In this document: in pieces, positions 56,507 to 64,000 of the stretch | How the letters are laid out: each line of letters begins with the position of its first letter | How positions within the stretch are numbered: the first letter of the stretch is position 1 | Assembly (NCBI GenBank): GCA_016709385.1 | Contig: JADJMW010000025.1 | Coordinates: 148,063-212,062, forward strand | DNA from: Candidatus Rubrivivax defluviihabitans | GTDB lineage: Bacteria > Pseudomonadota > Gammaproteobacteria > Burkholderiales > Burkholderiaceae_C | Length of the DNA: 64,000 nucleotides | Direction: 5' to 3' | Notes under the pieces: model-generated | What the model was told of the DNA's origin: nothing | Seen by the model: only the letters and a program-made list of their open reading frames with translations | The model's database searches: none | Translations under genes and position numbers: made by a program

Positions 56507-57142
56507 TCAGGTGACGATGACCTTCTTGTCGCGCAGGAAGCCGTCCACCAGCGAAAGCCGGATCACCGGGTCGTCGAGTTCCATCAGTTTCTGCCGCGCG
56601 GCCAGCGACACCGGCAGCAGTTCGCACCAGCGGTTGGCCACCCAGCCCGCGTCGTCCAGCCGGTAAGGCTGCGCGAACGGCAGCTTGTCCTGCGACTGCA
56701 GCTTGCGGATGGCCTCGGCCAGTGCGTCCACCGTATGCCGCACGGCCGGGCCGGGCTGGCGCGGCGGGTCGGGCTCGATCCATTCGACGCCGGCCTGCCA
56801 CAGGCCGTTCTCGCGCTGCGTGGCCTCGCCCGCCAGCCTGAAGCGCTGCCCGCCCAGGCAGCGCAGGTGCAGGATGCCGGGCTGCTCGGCGTCGACCTCC
56901 TCGATGTGCGCCAGCACGCCCACGTCTTCCAGCTGCACTGGCGACTTCCCGCGCCCGGCCTCGGCGCCCTGGCGCAGGCAGATCACGCCGAAGGGCTGGC
57001 CGCTGCGCAGGCATTCGGAGACCAGGTCCAGGTAGCGCGTCTCGAAGATCTTCAGGCCCAGCAGCGCACCGGGAAAGAGCACGGTCTGCAGCGGAAACAG
57101 CGGCAGCGGGTCGGGCAGCGGCCGGGTCGGGGTGGCGCTCAT
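56507..57142 (-). CDS. LON peptidase substrate-binding domain protein
   Basis: 211 residues consisting of a single Lon N-terminal (LAN) domain: LPLFPLQTVLFPGALLGLKIFETRYLDLVSECLR, FGVICLRQGAE and HLRCLGGQRFRLAGE. No ATPase or protease domain. Such single-domain proteins may be adaptors or cereblon-like substrate recruiters. Starts at ATG 57142, 7 bases after rapZ, so probably one transcript. The Lon-like ATPase at 7.9 kb is the reciprocal half but is not linked. Confidence 0.93.
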   Translation of the reverse strand: MSATPTRPLPDPLPLFPLQTVLFPGALLGLKIFETRYLDLVSECLRSGQPFGVICLRQGAEAGRGKSPVQLEDVGVLAHIEEVDAEQPGILHLRCLGGQRFRLAGEATQRENGLWQAGVEWIEPDPPRQPGPAVRHTVDALAEAIRKLQSQDKLPFAQPYRLDDAGWVANRWCELLPVSLAARQKLMELDDPVIRLSLVDGFLRDKKVIVT

Positions 57143-57149
57143 CGGGGCC

Positions 57150-58037
57150 TTATTCGCGGGCGTCGAGTTCACGGTGCCGCAGCAGCGTGGCATAGCGGCT
57201 GTCGAAGCGGCGCGCCAGCCATTCCACCGCGTACACCGAACGATGCTGGCCGCCGGTGCAACCGATAGCCACCGTGAGGTAGCTGCGCTGGTCGTCCTCG
57301 AAAGCCGGCAGCCAGCGCTGCAGGAAGGCCTGGATCTGCGCCAGCATCTCCGCCACCTCGGGTTGCTGTTCCAGGTAGGCGGCCACCGGCGCGTCGCGGC
57401 CGCTGAGCGGCCGCAGTTCGCGGATGTAGAACGGGTTGGGCAGCACGCGCATGTCGAAGACATAGTCGGCGTCCAGCGGCACGCCGTGCTTGAAGGCGAA
57501 CGACTCGAAGACCAGCGTCAGCGCTGCCTCGCGCGCACCCACCAGCGAACGCACCCAGCTGCGCAGCAGCGCCGGGCGCAACTGGCTGGTGTCGATGACG
57601 GTGGAGATCTCGCGCAGGTCGGCGAGCAGCTCGCGTTCGAGTTCGATGGCTTCGATGAGGCCGCGCGAGCTGTCGCCGCCTTCGGCCGCGGCCGTCAGCG
57701 GGTGCGGGCGGCGTGTTTCCGAGAAGCGGCGCACCAGCGCGTCGGTGCTGGCGTCCAGGAAGATGGGGCGGATGCGCACGCCTTCGCTGCGCAGCTGCTC
57801 GATCAGCGGCACCAGGCCGGGCAGCGAAGTGGCGGTGCGCACGTCCACCGCCACCGCCACGCGGTGCGTGAAGCGTTCGCCTTCCAGGCGGATGAAGTCG
57901 CGCAGCAGTTCCGGCGGCAGGTTGTCGACGCAGAAATAGCCGGCGTCTTCCAGCGCGTGCAGCGCCACCGACTTGCCCGAGCCGGAGATGCCGGTGATGA
58001 GGATGACCTCGTCCTGCCGGCGGCTGTCCATCGGCAT
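57150..58037 (-). CDS. rapZ: RNase adapter protein RapZ
   Basis: Nucleotide-binding protein that in E. coli guides RNase E to GlmZ. About 295 residues: Walker [42 protein letters not shown], and the C-terminal signature [20 protein letters not shown]. Starts at ATG 58037 or ATG 58031; GTG codons at 58049 and 58064 are possible. In many betaproteobacteria it follows hprK/ptsN; here it lies after recN. Confidence 0.95.
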   Translation of the reverse strand: MPMDSRRQDEVILITGISGSGKSVALHALEDAGYFCVDNLPPELLRDFIRLEGERFTHRVAVAVDVRTATSLPGLVPLIEQLRSEGVRIRPIFLDASTDALVRRFSETRRPHPLTAAAEGGDSSRGLIEAIELERELLADLREISTVIDTSQLRPALLRSWVRSLVGAREAALTLVFESFAFKHGVPLDADYVFDMRVLPNPFYIRELRPLSGRDAPVAAYLEQQPEVAEMLAQIQAFLQRWLPAFEDDQRSYLTVAIGCTGGQHRSVYAVEWLARRFDSRYATLLRHRELDARE

Positions 58038-58107
58038 CCAGTCGCTCACTGGACAAGCCTCCACGCTGCGCGCTCCGGGGTGAGCGCTCGGGAGCGGCCC
58101 GGCGCGC

Positions 58108-59775
58108 TCACCGGCCCGCTCCCGAATTCGACCCCAGCAGCGCCTGCGCGTGGGCCGTGCCCGAGAGGCGTTCGCCGCCGAGCATGCGCGCCACCTCGGC
58201 CACGCGCGCCTCGCCCTCCACCGGCTGCACGCTGGAAAGCGTCTGGCCGCCCTGCAGCGCCTTGGCCACCACGAAGTGGTGGTCGGCGCAGGCGGCCACC
58301 TGCGCCAGGTGCGTCACGGCCAGCACCTGGCTGCTGCGGCCGAGCTGCTTCATGAGCCGGCCCACGCTGTCGGCCACGCTGCCGCCGATGCCGGCGTCGA
58401 CTTCGTCGAAAATCAGCGTCGGCACGCCGCTGCCCTGGCCGCCTTCGCCCAGGGCCGTGGTCACGGCGATGGCCAGCGCCAGGCGCGAGAGTTCGCCGCC
58501 CGAGGCCACCTTGGCCAGCGGCCGGGGCGTGCTGCCGGCATGGCCGGCGACGCGGAACTCCACCGCCTCCAGCCCCCAGGGCTGCGGTTCTTGCTGCCTC
58601 AGCAGCGCCACCTCGAAGCGGCCGCCGGCCATGCCCAGCTGCTGCATGGCCTGCGTGACCGCGGCGCCCAAGGCAGGCGCGGCCTTGCGGCGCAGCCGCG
58701 AGACGCGTTCGGCCTCCTGGCGCCAGGCCTGTTCGGCACGGGTGGCGAGCTGTTCCAGCGCGTCCAGGTCTGCCGCGGCGTCCAGGCTCTTCAACTCGGC
58801 CTGCCAGCCCGCCAGCAAGGCCGGCAGCTCGGCCGGGCTGCGGCGGTAGCGGCGCGCCAACGACACCCACTCGCCCAGTCGCGCGTCGAGTTCGGCCAAC
58901 CGGTCGGGGTCGGGTTCGCTGCGGCCCAGGTAGGACTGCAGCGTGTGCGCGGCGTCTTCCAGTTGCGCCTGCGCGGCGCGCAGCACCTCGGCCACGTCAC
59001 CCAGCTCGGCGTCGTAGCGCTGCACGTCCTCCAGCGCGGCGATGGCGAGCGAGGTCAGCTCGCCGGCGCTGGGCTCGTCCTCCGACACGGCGGCCAGCGC
59101 GCTGCGTACGCCGTCGAGCAAGGCCTGGCCGTGCGCCAGGCGCTGGTGTTCGGCATTCAGGCCGTCCCATTCGCCTTCGGCGGGGCCGAGCTTGTGCAGC
59201 TCGCCGATCTGCCAGGCCAGGCGTTCGCGCTCGCGGTCCAGCGTCTCGCGCAGGCCGCGGGCCTCTTGCAGGCGGCGCAAGGCATCGCGCCATTGCTGCC
59301 ACGCGGTGGCCAGCGCCGAGATGTCGGCCTGCGCCTGCGCGTCGAGCAGCGCCCGCACGGCGGCCGGCCGCGTGAGGCCCTGCCAGGCGTGCTGGCCGTG
59401 GATGTCCACCAGCCATTCGGCGGCCTCGCGCAGCTGCGCCATGGTGGCCGGGCTGCCGTTGATCCAGGCGCGGCTCTTGCCCTGCGTGTCGACGGTGCGG
59501 CGCAGCAGCAGGGCTTCGTCCGCGTTGAAGCCGGCCTCGTCGAGCCAGGCCTGCAATGCCGGCGGGGTGTCGAATTCAGCGCTGACCTCGGCGCGCACCG
59601 CGCCTTCGCGCACCAGGGCGGCGTCGGCGCGGTTGCCCAGCGCCAGCTGCAGGCCGTCGACGAGGATGGACTTGCCCGCGCCGGTTTCACCGGTGAGCAC
59701 GGTGAAGCCGGCGCCGAGCTCCACGCCCAGTTCGGCCACGATGGCCACGTCGCGCAGCGACAGGCGGCGCAGCAC
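58108..59775 (-). CDS. recN: DNA repair protein RecN
   Basis: SMC-like ATPase acting in double-strand break repair. 555 residues: N-terminal Walker [21 protein letters not shown], central coiled coils about 150-370 with a knuckle, and C-terminal ABC signature [14 protein letters not shown] plus Walker [15 protein letters not shown] and [10 protein letters not shown]. Starts at GTG 59775 ([19 protein letters not shown]), 5 bases after nadK. nadK-recN is a conserved pair. Confidence 0.97.
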   Translation of the reverse strand: MLRRLSLRDVAIVAELGVELGAGFTVLTGETGAGKSILVDGLQLALGNRADAALVREGAVRAEVSAEFDTPPALQAWLDEAGFNADEALLLRRTVDTQGKSRAWINGSPATMAQLREAAEWLVDIHGQHAWQGLTRPAAVRALLDAQAQADISALATAWQQWRDALRRLQEARGLRETLDRERERLAWQIGELHKLGPAEGEWDGLNAEHQRLAHGQALLDGVRSALAAVSEDEPSAGELTSLAIAALEDVQRYDAELGDVAEVLRAAQAQLEDAAHTLQSYLGRSEPDPDRLAELDARLGEWVSLARRYRRSPAELPALLAGWQAELKSLDAAADLDALEQLATRAEQAWRQEAERVSRLRRKAAPALGAAVTQAMQQLGMAGGRFEVALLRQQEPQPWGLEAVEFRVAGHAGSTPRPLAKVASGGELSRLALAIAVTTALGEGGQGSGVPTLIFDEVDAGIGGSVADSVGRLMKQLGRSSQVLAVTHLAQVAACADHHFVVAKALQGGQTLSSVQPVEGEARVAEVARMLGGERLSGTAHAQALLGSNSGAGR

Positions 59776-59780
59776 GGCGA

Positions 59781-60665
59781 CTACACCCCGCCCTCGTACC
59801 AGCGCAGCTTGCGCCGCAGCGTGGCGTAGTAGCTCCAGCCGCGCGGGTGAAGGAAGCGCACCTTGAAGGCCGAGCGCCGCACGCGCACCTGGTCGCCGTG
59901 CATCAGGCTGGCCAGGCTGTGCATGTCGAAGTTGGCCGATACGTCCTTGCCCGCGACGATGCCGATGCGCACCTCGCCGTTGTCGGGCAGCACGATGGGC
60001 CGGTTGGACAAGGTGTGCGAGGCGATCGGCACCACCACCCAGCCGGCGATGCCCGGGTGCATGATCGGCCCGCCCGCCGAAAGCGCGTAGGCCGTGGAGC
60101 CGGTGGGCGAGGCGATGATCAGGCCGTCGGCGCGCAGGTTGGCCACGAAGTCGTCGCCCACGTCCACGCGCAGTTCCACCATGCTGGCGGTGGCGCCGCG
60201 GCTCACCACCACGTCGTTGAGCGACAGGCCTTCGAAGATCTTCTCGCCGTCGCGCCAGACCTCGCCTTCGAGCATGGAGCGGTGCTCTTCCTCGTAGTCG
60301 CCGGCGATCATGGGCAGCAGCGCTTCGCGGTACTGGCCGATGGCGATGTCGGTGATGAAGCCGAGCCGGCCCTGGTTGATGCCCACCAGCGGCACGTGCC
60401 AGCGTGCCAGCTCGCGCGCGATGCCGAGCATGGTGCCGTCGCCGCCCACCACCACGACCAGGTCGCAGCGCCGGCCCAGCTCAGGCGCCGGCAGCGACTC
60501 GAAATCGGTCACGCCGGTGGCGAATGCGGTGGCCTGTTCGAACGAGACGTCCAGGCCCTGCGACACCAGGAAGTGGGCGATTTCCTCCAGCACCGGGCGG
60601 ATGCCCCGGGCCTGGTACTTGCCCACGATGGCGGCGTGACGAAAGCCTGACGGCATGCGGCGCAT
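59781..60665 (-). CDS. nadK: NAD kinase
   Basis: Phosphorylates NAD to NADP. About 294 residues with GGDGTML ([16 protein letters not shown]), [11 protein letters not shown], and the [19 protein letters not shown] region. ATG 60665 ([15 protein letters not shown]) or ATG 60656; a TATGGT hexamer (minus strand, 60674-60669) close to the starts would favour the shorter form if it is the -10 box. Divergent from hrcA with 62 bases between. Confidence 0.96.
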   Translation of the reverse strand: MRRMPSGFRHAAIVGKYQARGIRPVLEEIAHFLVSQGLDVSFEQATAFATGVTDFESLPAPELGRRCDLVVVVGGDGTMLGIARELARWHVPLVGINQGRLGFITDIAIGQYREALLPMIAGDYEEEHRSMLEGEVWRDGEKIFEGLSLNDVVVSRGATASMVELRVDVGDDFVANLRADGLIIASPTGSTAYALSAGGPIMHPGIAGWVVVPIASHTLSNRPIVLPDNGEVRIGIVAGKDVSANFDMHSLASLMHGDQVRVRRSAFKVRFLHPRGWSYYATLRRKLRWYEGGV

Positions 60666-60716
60666 TACACCATAGGGCCCTGCGCAAACCAGGGCGCACC
60701 GCGGCAACCGCCTTCC

Positions 60717-60722
60717 TACAAT
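60717..60722 (+). promoter_or_regulatory. Candidate -10 box immediately upstream of hrcA
   Basis: TACAAT ends 5 bases before the hrcA ATG. The predicted start of transcription would coincide with the ATG, suggesting a leaderless mRNA. No CIRCE inverted repeat is visible in the 62-base spacer. Confidence 0.45.
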
Positions 60723-60727
60723 AGGGC

Positions 60728-61756
60728 ATGCTCGACGACCGCGCCCGCTCGCTGCTGAAGACCCTGGTGGAGCGCTATATCGCCGACGGCACGCCGGTGG
60801 GTTCGCGCACGCTTTCGCGCGCCAGCGGACTGGACCTCTCGCCGGCCACCATCCGCAACGTGATGGCCGACCTGGAGGACCTGGGGCTGATCGCCAGCCC
60901 GCACACCAGTTCGGGCCGCGTGCCCACGCCACGCGGCTACCGCCTGTTCGTGGACACCATGCTCACCGCGCGCCCGCTCGACCTGGAGCACGCGCCGCCC
61001 GAGGTGGCCGCCGCCACGCGCCAGTTGCACCCCGACCAGCCGCAGCGCGTGATTGCCCAGGCGGCTTCGCTGCTGTCGAACCTTTCGCACTTCGTGGGCG
61101 TGGTGATGGCGCCGCGCAAGGCCAGCGTCTTCCATCACATCGAATTCCTGCGCCTGGGCGAGCGGCGCGTGCTGCTGATCCTGGTGGCGCCCGACGGCGA
61201 CGTGCAGAACCGCGTCATCTTCACCGCGCGCGACCACAGCCAGGCCGAACTGCTGGAGGCGAGCAATTTCCTCAACGCCCACTACGCCGGCCTGACGCTG
61301 GAAGAGGTGCGCGGGCGACTGAAGACCGAGGTGGACGCGCTGCGCGAGGAAATCGCCCAGCTGATGCAGGCCGCGGTGCAGGCCGGCACCGAGGCCATGG
61401 CCGAGAGCAGCGACAACGTGGTCGTGTCGGGCGAGCGCAACCTGCTCGACGTGCAGGACCTGGGCCACGACATGGGCAGCCTGCGCCGGCTGTTCGGCGT
61501 GTTCGAGCAGAAGACCGAGCTGATGCGCCTGCTGGACGTGAGCAGCCGTGCCGAGGGCGTGCGCATCTATATCGGCGGCGAGAGCCAGGTGGTGCCGTTC
61601 GAGGAGCTGAGCGTGGTCACCGCGCCCTACGAAGTGGACGGCCGCATCGTCGGCACGCTGGGCGTGATCGGCCCCACGCGCATGCCCTACGAGCGCATGA
61701 TCCAGATCGTGGACATCACGGCGCGGTTGGTGGGCAACGCGCTTTCGGTGAAGTAG
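60728..61756 (+). CDS. hrcA: Heat-inducible transcription repressor HrcA
   Basis: 342-residue repressor of groE/dnaK heat-shock genes through CIRCE. N-terminal winged helix [63 protein letters not shown], then the GAF-like domain and a C-terminal [45 protein letters not shown]. Full length. Divergent from nadK-recN as in other betaproteobacteria; followed by a tRNA gene rather than hemH. Confidence 0.97.
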   Translation: MLDDRARSLLKTLVERYIADGTPVGSRTLSRASGLDLSPATIRNVMADLEDLGLIASPHTSSGRVPTPRGYRLFVDTMLTARPLDLEHAPPEVAAATRQLHPDQPQRVIAQAASLLSNLSHFVGVVMAPRKASVFHHIEFLRLGERRVLLILVAPDGDVQNRVIFTARDHSQAELLEASNFLNAHYAGLTLEEVRGRLKTEVDALREEIAQLMQAAVQAGTEAMAESSDNVVVSGERNLLDVQDLGHDMGSLRRLFGVFEQKTELMRLLDVSSRAEGVRIYIGGESQVVPFEELSVVTAPYEVDGRIVGTLGVIGPTRMPYERMIQIVDITARLVGNALSVK

Positions 61757-61764
61757 CCGCCGCC

Positions 61765-61770
61765 TAGAAT
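61765..61770 (+). promoter_or_regulatory. Candidate -10 box for the CAT-anticodon tRNA
   Basis: TAGAAT, 17 bases before the tRNA 5' end and 8 bases after the hrcA stop. TTTCGG at 61743-61748 is a poor -35 at 16-base spacing. Confidence 0.4.
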
Positions 61771-61787
61771 GACGGCTCCTCCCCCGG

Positions 61788-61861
61788 GGGCCGTTAGCTC
61801 AGTTGGTCAGAGCAGAGGACTCATAATCCTTTGGTCGTTGGTTCAAGTCCAACACGGCACC
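61788..61861 (+). tRNA. tRNA with CAT anticodon, Ile2 type (lysidine tRNA), acceptor end damaged
   Basis: Good D-, anticodon- and T-arms: GCTC-AGTTGGTCA-GAGC, GAGGA-CTCATAA-TCCTT (anticodon CAT), variable loop TGGTC, and GTTGG-TTCAAGT-CCAAC. The variable loop and T-arm resemble the lysidine-modified tRNA-Ile2 more than elongator Met, although Met cannot be excluded. The acceptor is 5' GGGCCGT against 3' ACGGCAC: pair 2-71 is G-A and the discriminator would be C, with no CCA encoded (next bases TGC). A normal end would read ACGGCCCACCA, so two C residues appear to be missing. Accessory DNA begins right after it. Confidence 0.75.
61838..61853 (+). repeat. T-arm segment repeated downstream (possible attL)
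   Basis: TTGGTTCAAGTCCAAC in the tRNA recurs as TTGGTTCAAGCCAAC at 63379-63393, one base shorter. The 1.5 kb between the copies is atypical, lower-GC DNA. Tandem copies of a tRNA 3' segment are the usual signature of integrase-type insertion, but the match is short and no integrase is present. Confidence 0.3.
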
Positions 61862-61968
61862 TGCAGCCTGCCTCGCGGCCAGCGACTGATCTTCGACGAA
61901 CCTCCGCAGGCCTGGGATGTCCGCGTCAATCTGGCAGCAATGCGCGGGAGCCCGAACCCGGGAACGGA

Positions 61969-62652
61969 TTACCGAAGCGGTTGGCGCAACTCGTCTCCGG
62001 AATAGAAGTCGCCCTCCGGCGTTCCGCCGTACGTTGCAGACCCGATTGCGTAGGGCGCGCGCGTCACGAGGATAACGTTGAAGTTGAGTCTGCAATCGAC
62101 GCCGTCCAGCAGCGCGACGTAGGTCGTCGACTCGGCGCCGAACGTCCAACTCTCGAAGTGCACGAAGGTCCGGCGCACCGACGCGCCGCCCGGCCACCCT
62201 GTGGTGAGGCCGTTGGCGTACAGCGTAATGCCGCGCATGAATCCGAGGTCGTAGGCGCCGGATCCGGCGATACAGGTCGCGGTGAATCGCAGCCGCTCCC
62301 CGGCGCCGGTCACGACGACGAAGTCGAGATTGCCACCAATGATCGGCCGTGCACCGTGTGCGCCCGGCTGCTCGCCGATGGCCCGGGCCGTCCAGTCGAT
62401 CCTCGCGTTCGTGCCCGGGAGTGGGCTGCCGTCAGCGTCGGTGTAGCGAATCAGAGTTGCGAATGCGCTTCCGCTGCCCGTGGCGTCGAAGTCACCGGGT
62501 CGGAACTGGTAGACCAACTCGGGCGTGCAGGAGCCGACGGCACCCTTCGCCTGCATCGCAGCGATCGCATCGACTTGGGCCCCTGCGGTGTCAGTGAACA
62601 GCGACAGGGTCGAGTACAAGACAGCGTACAGCCAGCCATTCCGCAGCGCCAT
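61969..62652 (-). CDS. Hypothetical exported protein
   Basis: 227 residues from ATG 62652 (a TTG five codons upstream is possible). Signal peptide about 1-25 (LYAVLYSTLSLFTDTAGAQ). Two pairs of cysteines (SCTPEL, TATCIAG, VDCRLNF) and a beta-rich composition; no family recognised. Base composition and codon use are visibly less GC-biased than the rest of the window, with many A/T-ending codons, consistent with transfer. The 104 bases between it and the tRNA hold nothing recognisable. Confidence 0.6.
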   Translation of the reverse strand: MALRNGWLYAVLYSTLSLFTDTAGAQVDAIAAMQAKGAVGSCTPELVYQFRPGDFDATGSGSAFATLIRYTDADGSPLPGTNARIDWTARAIGEQPGAHGARPIIGGNLDFVVVTGAGERLRFTATCIAGSGAYDLGFMRGITLYANGLTTGWPGGASVRRTFVHFESWTFGAESTTYVALLDGVDCRLNFNVILVTRAPYAIGSATYGGTPEGDFYSGDELRQPLR

Positions 62653-62871
62653 GACGTAGCCCCCCAAACTAGGGCGAGAACGCTAGTGCAAATGGCGGGC
62701 AAGTGCAACCCCCCAATTCGGCGTCGAGCGGCGCCGGGACTGCGGCCGATTCAGTTCGCCCTCCGACAATAGCAGTAGATGAACTTCTGCACTGACCCCT
62801 ACGGCGTGCGATGCTCGTCGTGTTCGTGCTGAGCAGGGTCCAAGCAAACCTTTGGTTGGTGTTTTAGGCCC

Positions 62872-63357
62872 GTGTCAGGACTCAAGAATCCATTCATGTT
62901 CCAGCTTGAACTCCGCATTCCGCCACTGGCCCTGGTGGCAGTGTTCGCGGTCGGCATCGCACTTGTCACGGTCTACGTTCCCCTCGTGCTCGTCCCATTT
63001 CCCGGGCACCAGTACGCGTCGGCAGCCCTGGTATTGGCCGGACTCCTGCTCGCCTTGGTCGGCGTCTTGCAGTTTCGGCGGGCTCGGACAACCGTGAACC
63101 CCATGTCGCCGGCCAAGACCTCGGCGCTAGTCTCCTCCGGGATCTATCGCTGGAGCCGCAACCCGATGTACCTTGGCATGGCGCTCCTCCTTCTCGGCGG
63201 CGCCGCCTGGGGCTCTGCGCTCGCCGGCTACTTGCTGGTCCTCGCCTTCTGCTGGTTTCTCACCCGCTTTCAGATCATCCCCGAGGAGAGGGCGCTCCTT
63301 GCCGCGTTTGGGCAAGAGTTTGCTCAATACAGGGCGAGGGTGCGGCGGTGGATCTGA
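62872..63357 (+). CDS. Isoprenylcysteine carboxylmethyltransferase (ICMT) family membrane protein
   Basis: About 161 residues from GTG 62872, or 153 from ATG 62896. Four hydrophobic segments and the family's C-terminal SAM-binding core: SGIYRWSRNPMYLGMALLLLGGA, then FQIIPEERALLAAFGQEFAQYRARVRRWI (RNPMY and the E-E-R-x-L-x-x-x-F-G-x-x-Y motif). Bacterial members are of unknown substrate and often lie on mobile or accessory DNA. Independent of neighbours; the 219-base spacer upstream shows no gene. Confidence 0.88.
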   Translation: MSGLKNPFMFQLELRIPPLALVAVFAVGIALVTVYVPLVLVPFPGHQYASAALVLAGLLLALVGVLQFRRARTTVNPMSPAKTSALVSSGIYRWSRNPMYLGMALLLLGGAAWGSALAGYLLVLAFCWFLTRFQIIPEERALLAAFGQEFAQYRARVRRWI

Positions 63358-63378
63358 CCCATCACTGAACAGGATGCC

Positions 63379-63393
63379 TTGGTTCAAGCCAAC
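63379..63393 (+). repeat. Degenerate second copy of the tRNA T-arm segment (possible attR)
   Basis: TTGGTTCAAGCCAAC; see the copy in the tRNA gene at 61838-61853. One base is missing relative to that copy. It lies 22 bases after the ICMT stop. Confidence 0.3.
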
Positions 63394-64000
63394 GCGTCCC
63401 AACACCGCATTTCCGAAGATGGCCGCTCCGATGGGGTGGCCCTTTCTTGACCGTGGAGCGTCCGCCGGAGCCGATGGGGCTCCACCGAACCATGGCGAAC
63501 TGGACCGCGCGCCCGGGTCGCCACTGACGCTCGGGGTCGGTCAAGACCCTGCGGTTGCCCACGAAGCGGCGCAGCGCCGTGCTGTCCAGCAGCGCGTCCT
63601 CGGACGCCGCGTCGGCCAGGTTGAACTAGTGCTGCACGAAGTACATCCGCAGCATGCGCTCCAGACTGTCTGTGCCAACAGGCGGGCATAGATTCCCTGG
63701 CTGTGAGTCTCCGAGTCGCTGCGGGAATGAAGCCGACCAGATCGTCTTGCGTGCACCGGTCGTTGCGGTGGCCCAGCACGCGGCCCGACTGCACGTCCAG
63801 CGCAATCGTCAGCGCCCATTGGGGCGCCTCCAGCGCGCCGGCGCGCATCGGTCCACTTCGCCAGTTCAGCGCTTACCTGCGCCATGTGGCCACGCGAAGT
63901 GTGCGTTTCCGTCGTGGTCGGTGCCGTGCCAGTCGCTGACCGAGAAGAACATGCGGCTGGGCGCCGGCATCTCGACAACACGCTGGCTCGCGCGCAAGCT
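63394..64000. mobile_element. Decayed insertion-sequence debris to the right edge
   Basis: About 600 bases without an intact gene. Besides the IS5-type piece at 63554-63664, the minus strand at about 63740-63815 reads ALTIALDVQSGRVLGHRNDRC, resembling the ALD-x-x-SG-x-V-G beta strand of DDE transposases of another family (IS630-like, weak). A minus-strand frame enters from the right edge and stops after 44 residues (63866-64000); unidentified. The stretch 63394-63553 has an open minus-strand frame that I cannot assign. Stops and frame changes throughout argue for decay. Confidence 0.5.
63554..63664 (-). pseudogene. IS5-family transposase fragment with nonsense codon
   Basis: On the minus strand the reading LERMLRMYFVQH, stop, FNLADAASEDALLDSTALRRFVG matches the N-terminal DUF772-type region of IS5-family transposases, where the stop (TAG at 63626-63628) replaces the usual Trp codon TGG. 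The similarity ends abruptly after RRFVG, so the DDE catalytic part is lost. A dead remnant only 37 codons long. Confidence 0.7.

Noticed and set aside
60666..60727. CIRCE element in front of hrcA
   Set aside because: I looked for TTAGCACTC-N9-GAGTGCTAA in the divergent spacer; nothing resembling it is present.
63173..63691. A 172-codon plus-strand gene starting inside the ICMT gene
   Set aside because: It begins in a shifted frame of the ICMT gene and continues antisense to the transposase remnant; no family pattern.
63384..63848. An intact 154-residue transposase
   Set aside because: Only one short part resembles a transposase; the remainder is out of frame with the IS5-type similarity and rich in Arg/Ala/His, so it is a fortuitous open frame over decayed DNA.

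Overview
The window is 64 kb of very GC-rich DNA (roughly 70% G+C by eye) from a betaproteobacterium, most probably order Burkholderiales in the Rubrivivax/Leptothrix/Ideonella neighbourhood. The evidence is the gene orders dusB-fis-purH-ruvC, lolB-ispE-tRNA-Gln-prs-rplY-pth and hrcA/nadK-recN, together with Bug-type solute-binding proteins, a PHA synthase and a PEP-CTERM protein. Genus cannot be fixed from sequence reading alone. Almost the whole window is densely packed chromosomal coding sequence; only the last 2.2 kb looks acquired and decayed.

Region by region. 1-7.6 kb: an M32 carboxypeptidase, a YqaA membrane protein, then dusB-fis-purH, an acyltransferase/CDP-DG-synthase-like pair and ruvC. 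purH carries two single-base frameshifts as sequenced. 7.8-11.2 kb: a Lon-like AAA+ ATPase without a protease domain, and a patatin fused to an outer-membrane barrel. 11.3-14 kb: an SDR reductase and class I PHA synthase. 14.1-20.3 kb: a possible signalling island comprising a cyclic-nucleotide-binding MscS channel, a two-domain polyphosphate:AMP phosphotransferase and, divergently, a class III cyclase fused to an FHA domain, followed by a GDSL lipoprotein and an OmpW porin. 20.3-31.5 kb: peptidases (DUF2817, M20), a molybdopterin oxidoreductase, a zinc aminopeptidase lipoprotein, a PHA-system protein, a secreted glutathione peroxidase, ACBP, a wax ester synthase/DGAT, an SRPBCC protein, an extended SDR and a Bug receptor. 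31.5-34.3 kb: a TetR repressor divergent from an ABC-2 exporter, and a BolA protein.

34.3-44.7 kb: the histidine operon hisG-hisD // hisC-hisB-hisH-hisA-hisF, split by a large cyclase-AAA-TPR regulator on the opposite strand and a PEP-CTERM protein; hisI and hisE do not follow hisF. 44.7-46.2 kb: rsmD, coaD and a ferredoxin. 46-52.4 kb (minus strand): a TPR protein, lolB, ispE, tRNA-Gln, prs, rplY, pth and a DUF4124 protein. 52.5-56.5 kb: mutM, a dynamin-like GTPase and mutY. 56.5-60.7 kb (minus strand): nadK, recN, rapZ and a LON-domain protein, divergent from hrcA.

61.8-64 kb: a CAT-anticodon tRNA of the Ile2 type with a damaged acceptor end, then lower-GC accessory DNA with an unknown secreted protein, an isoprenylcysteine-methyltransferase-like membrane protein and transposase debris. 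A degenerate copy of the tRNA T-arm sequence about 1.5 kb downstream hints at a decayed integration event.

The genes suggest an aerobe that stores carbon both as PHA (phaC, PHA-system protein) and as neutral lipid (WS/DGAT, ACBP), and that has several class III cyclases feeding cyclic-nucleotide signalling. The most interesting candidate system is the cyclase-FHA / PAP / cNMP-binding MscS group at 14.1-18.2 kb.
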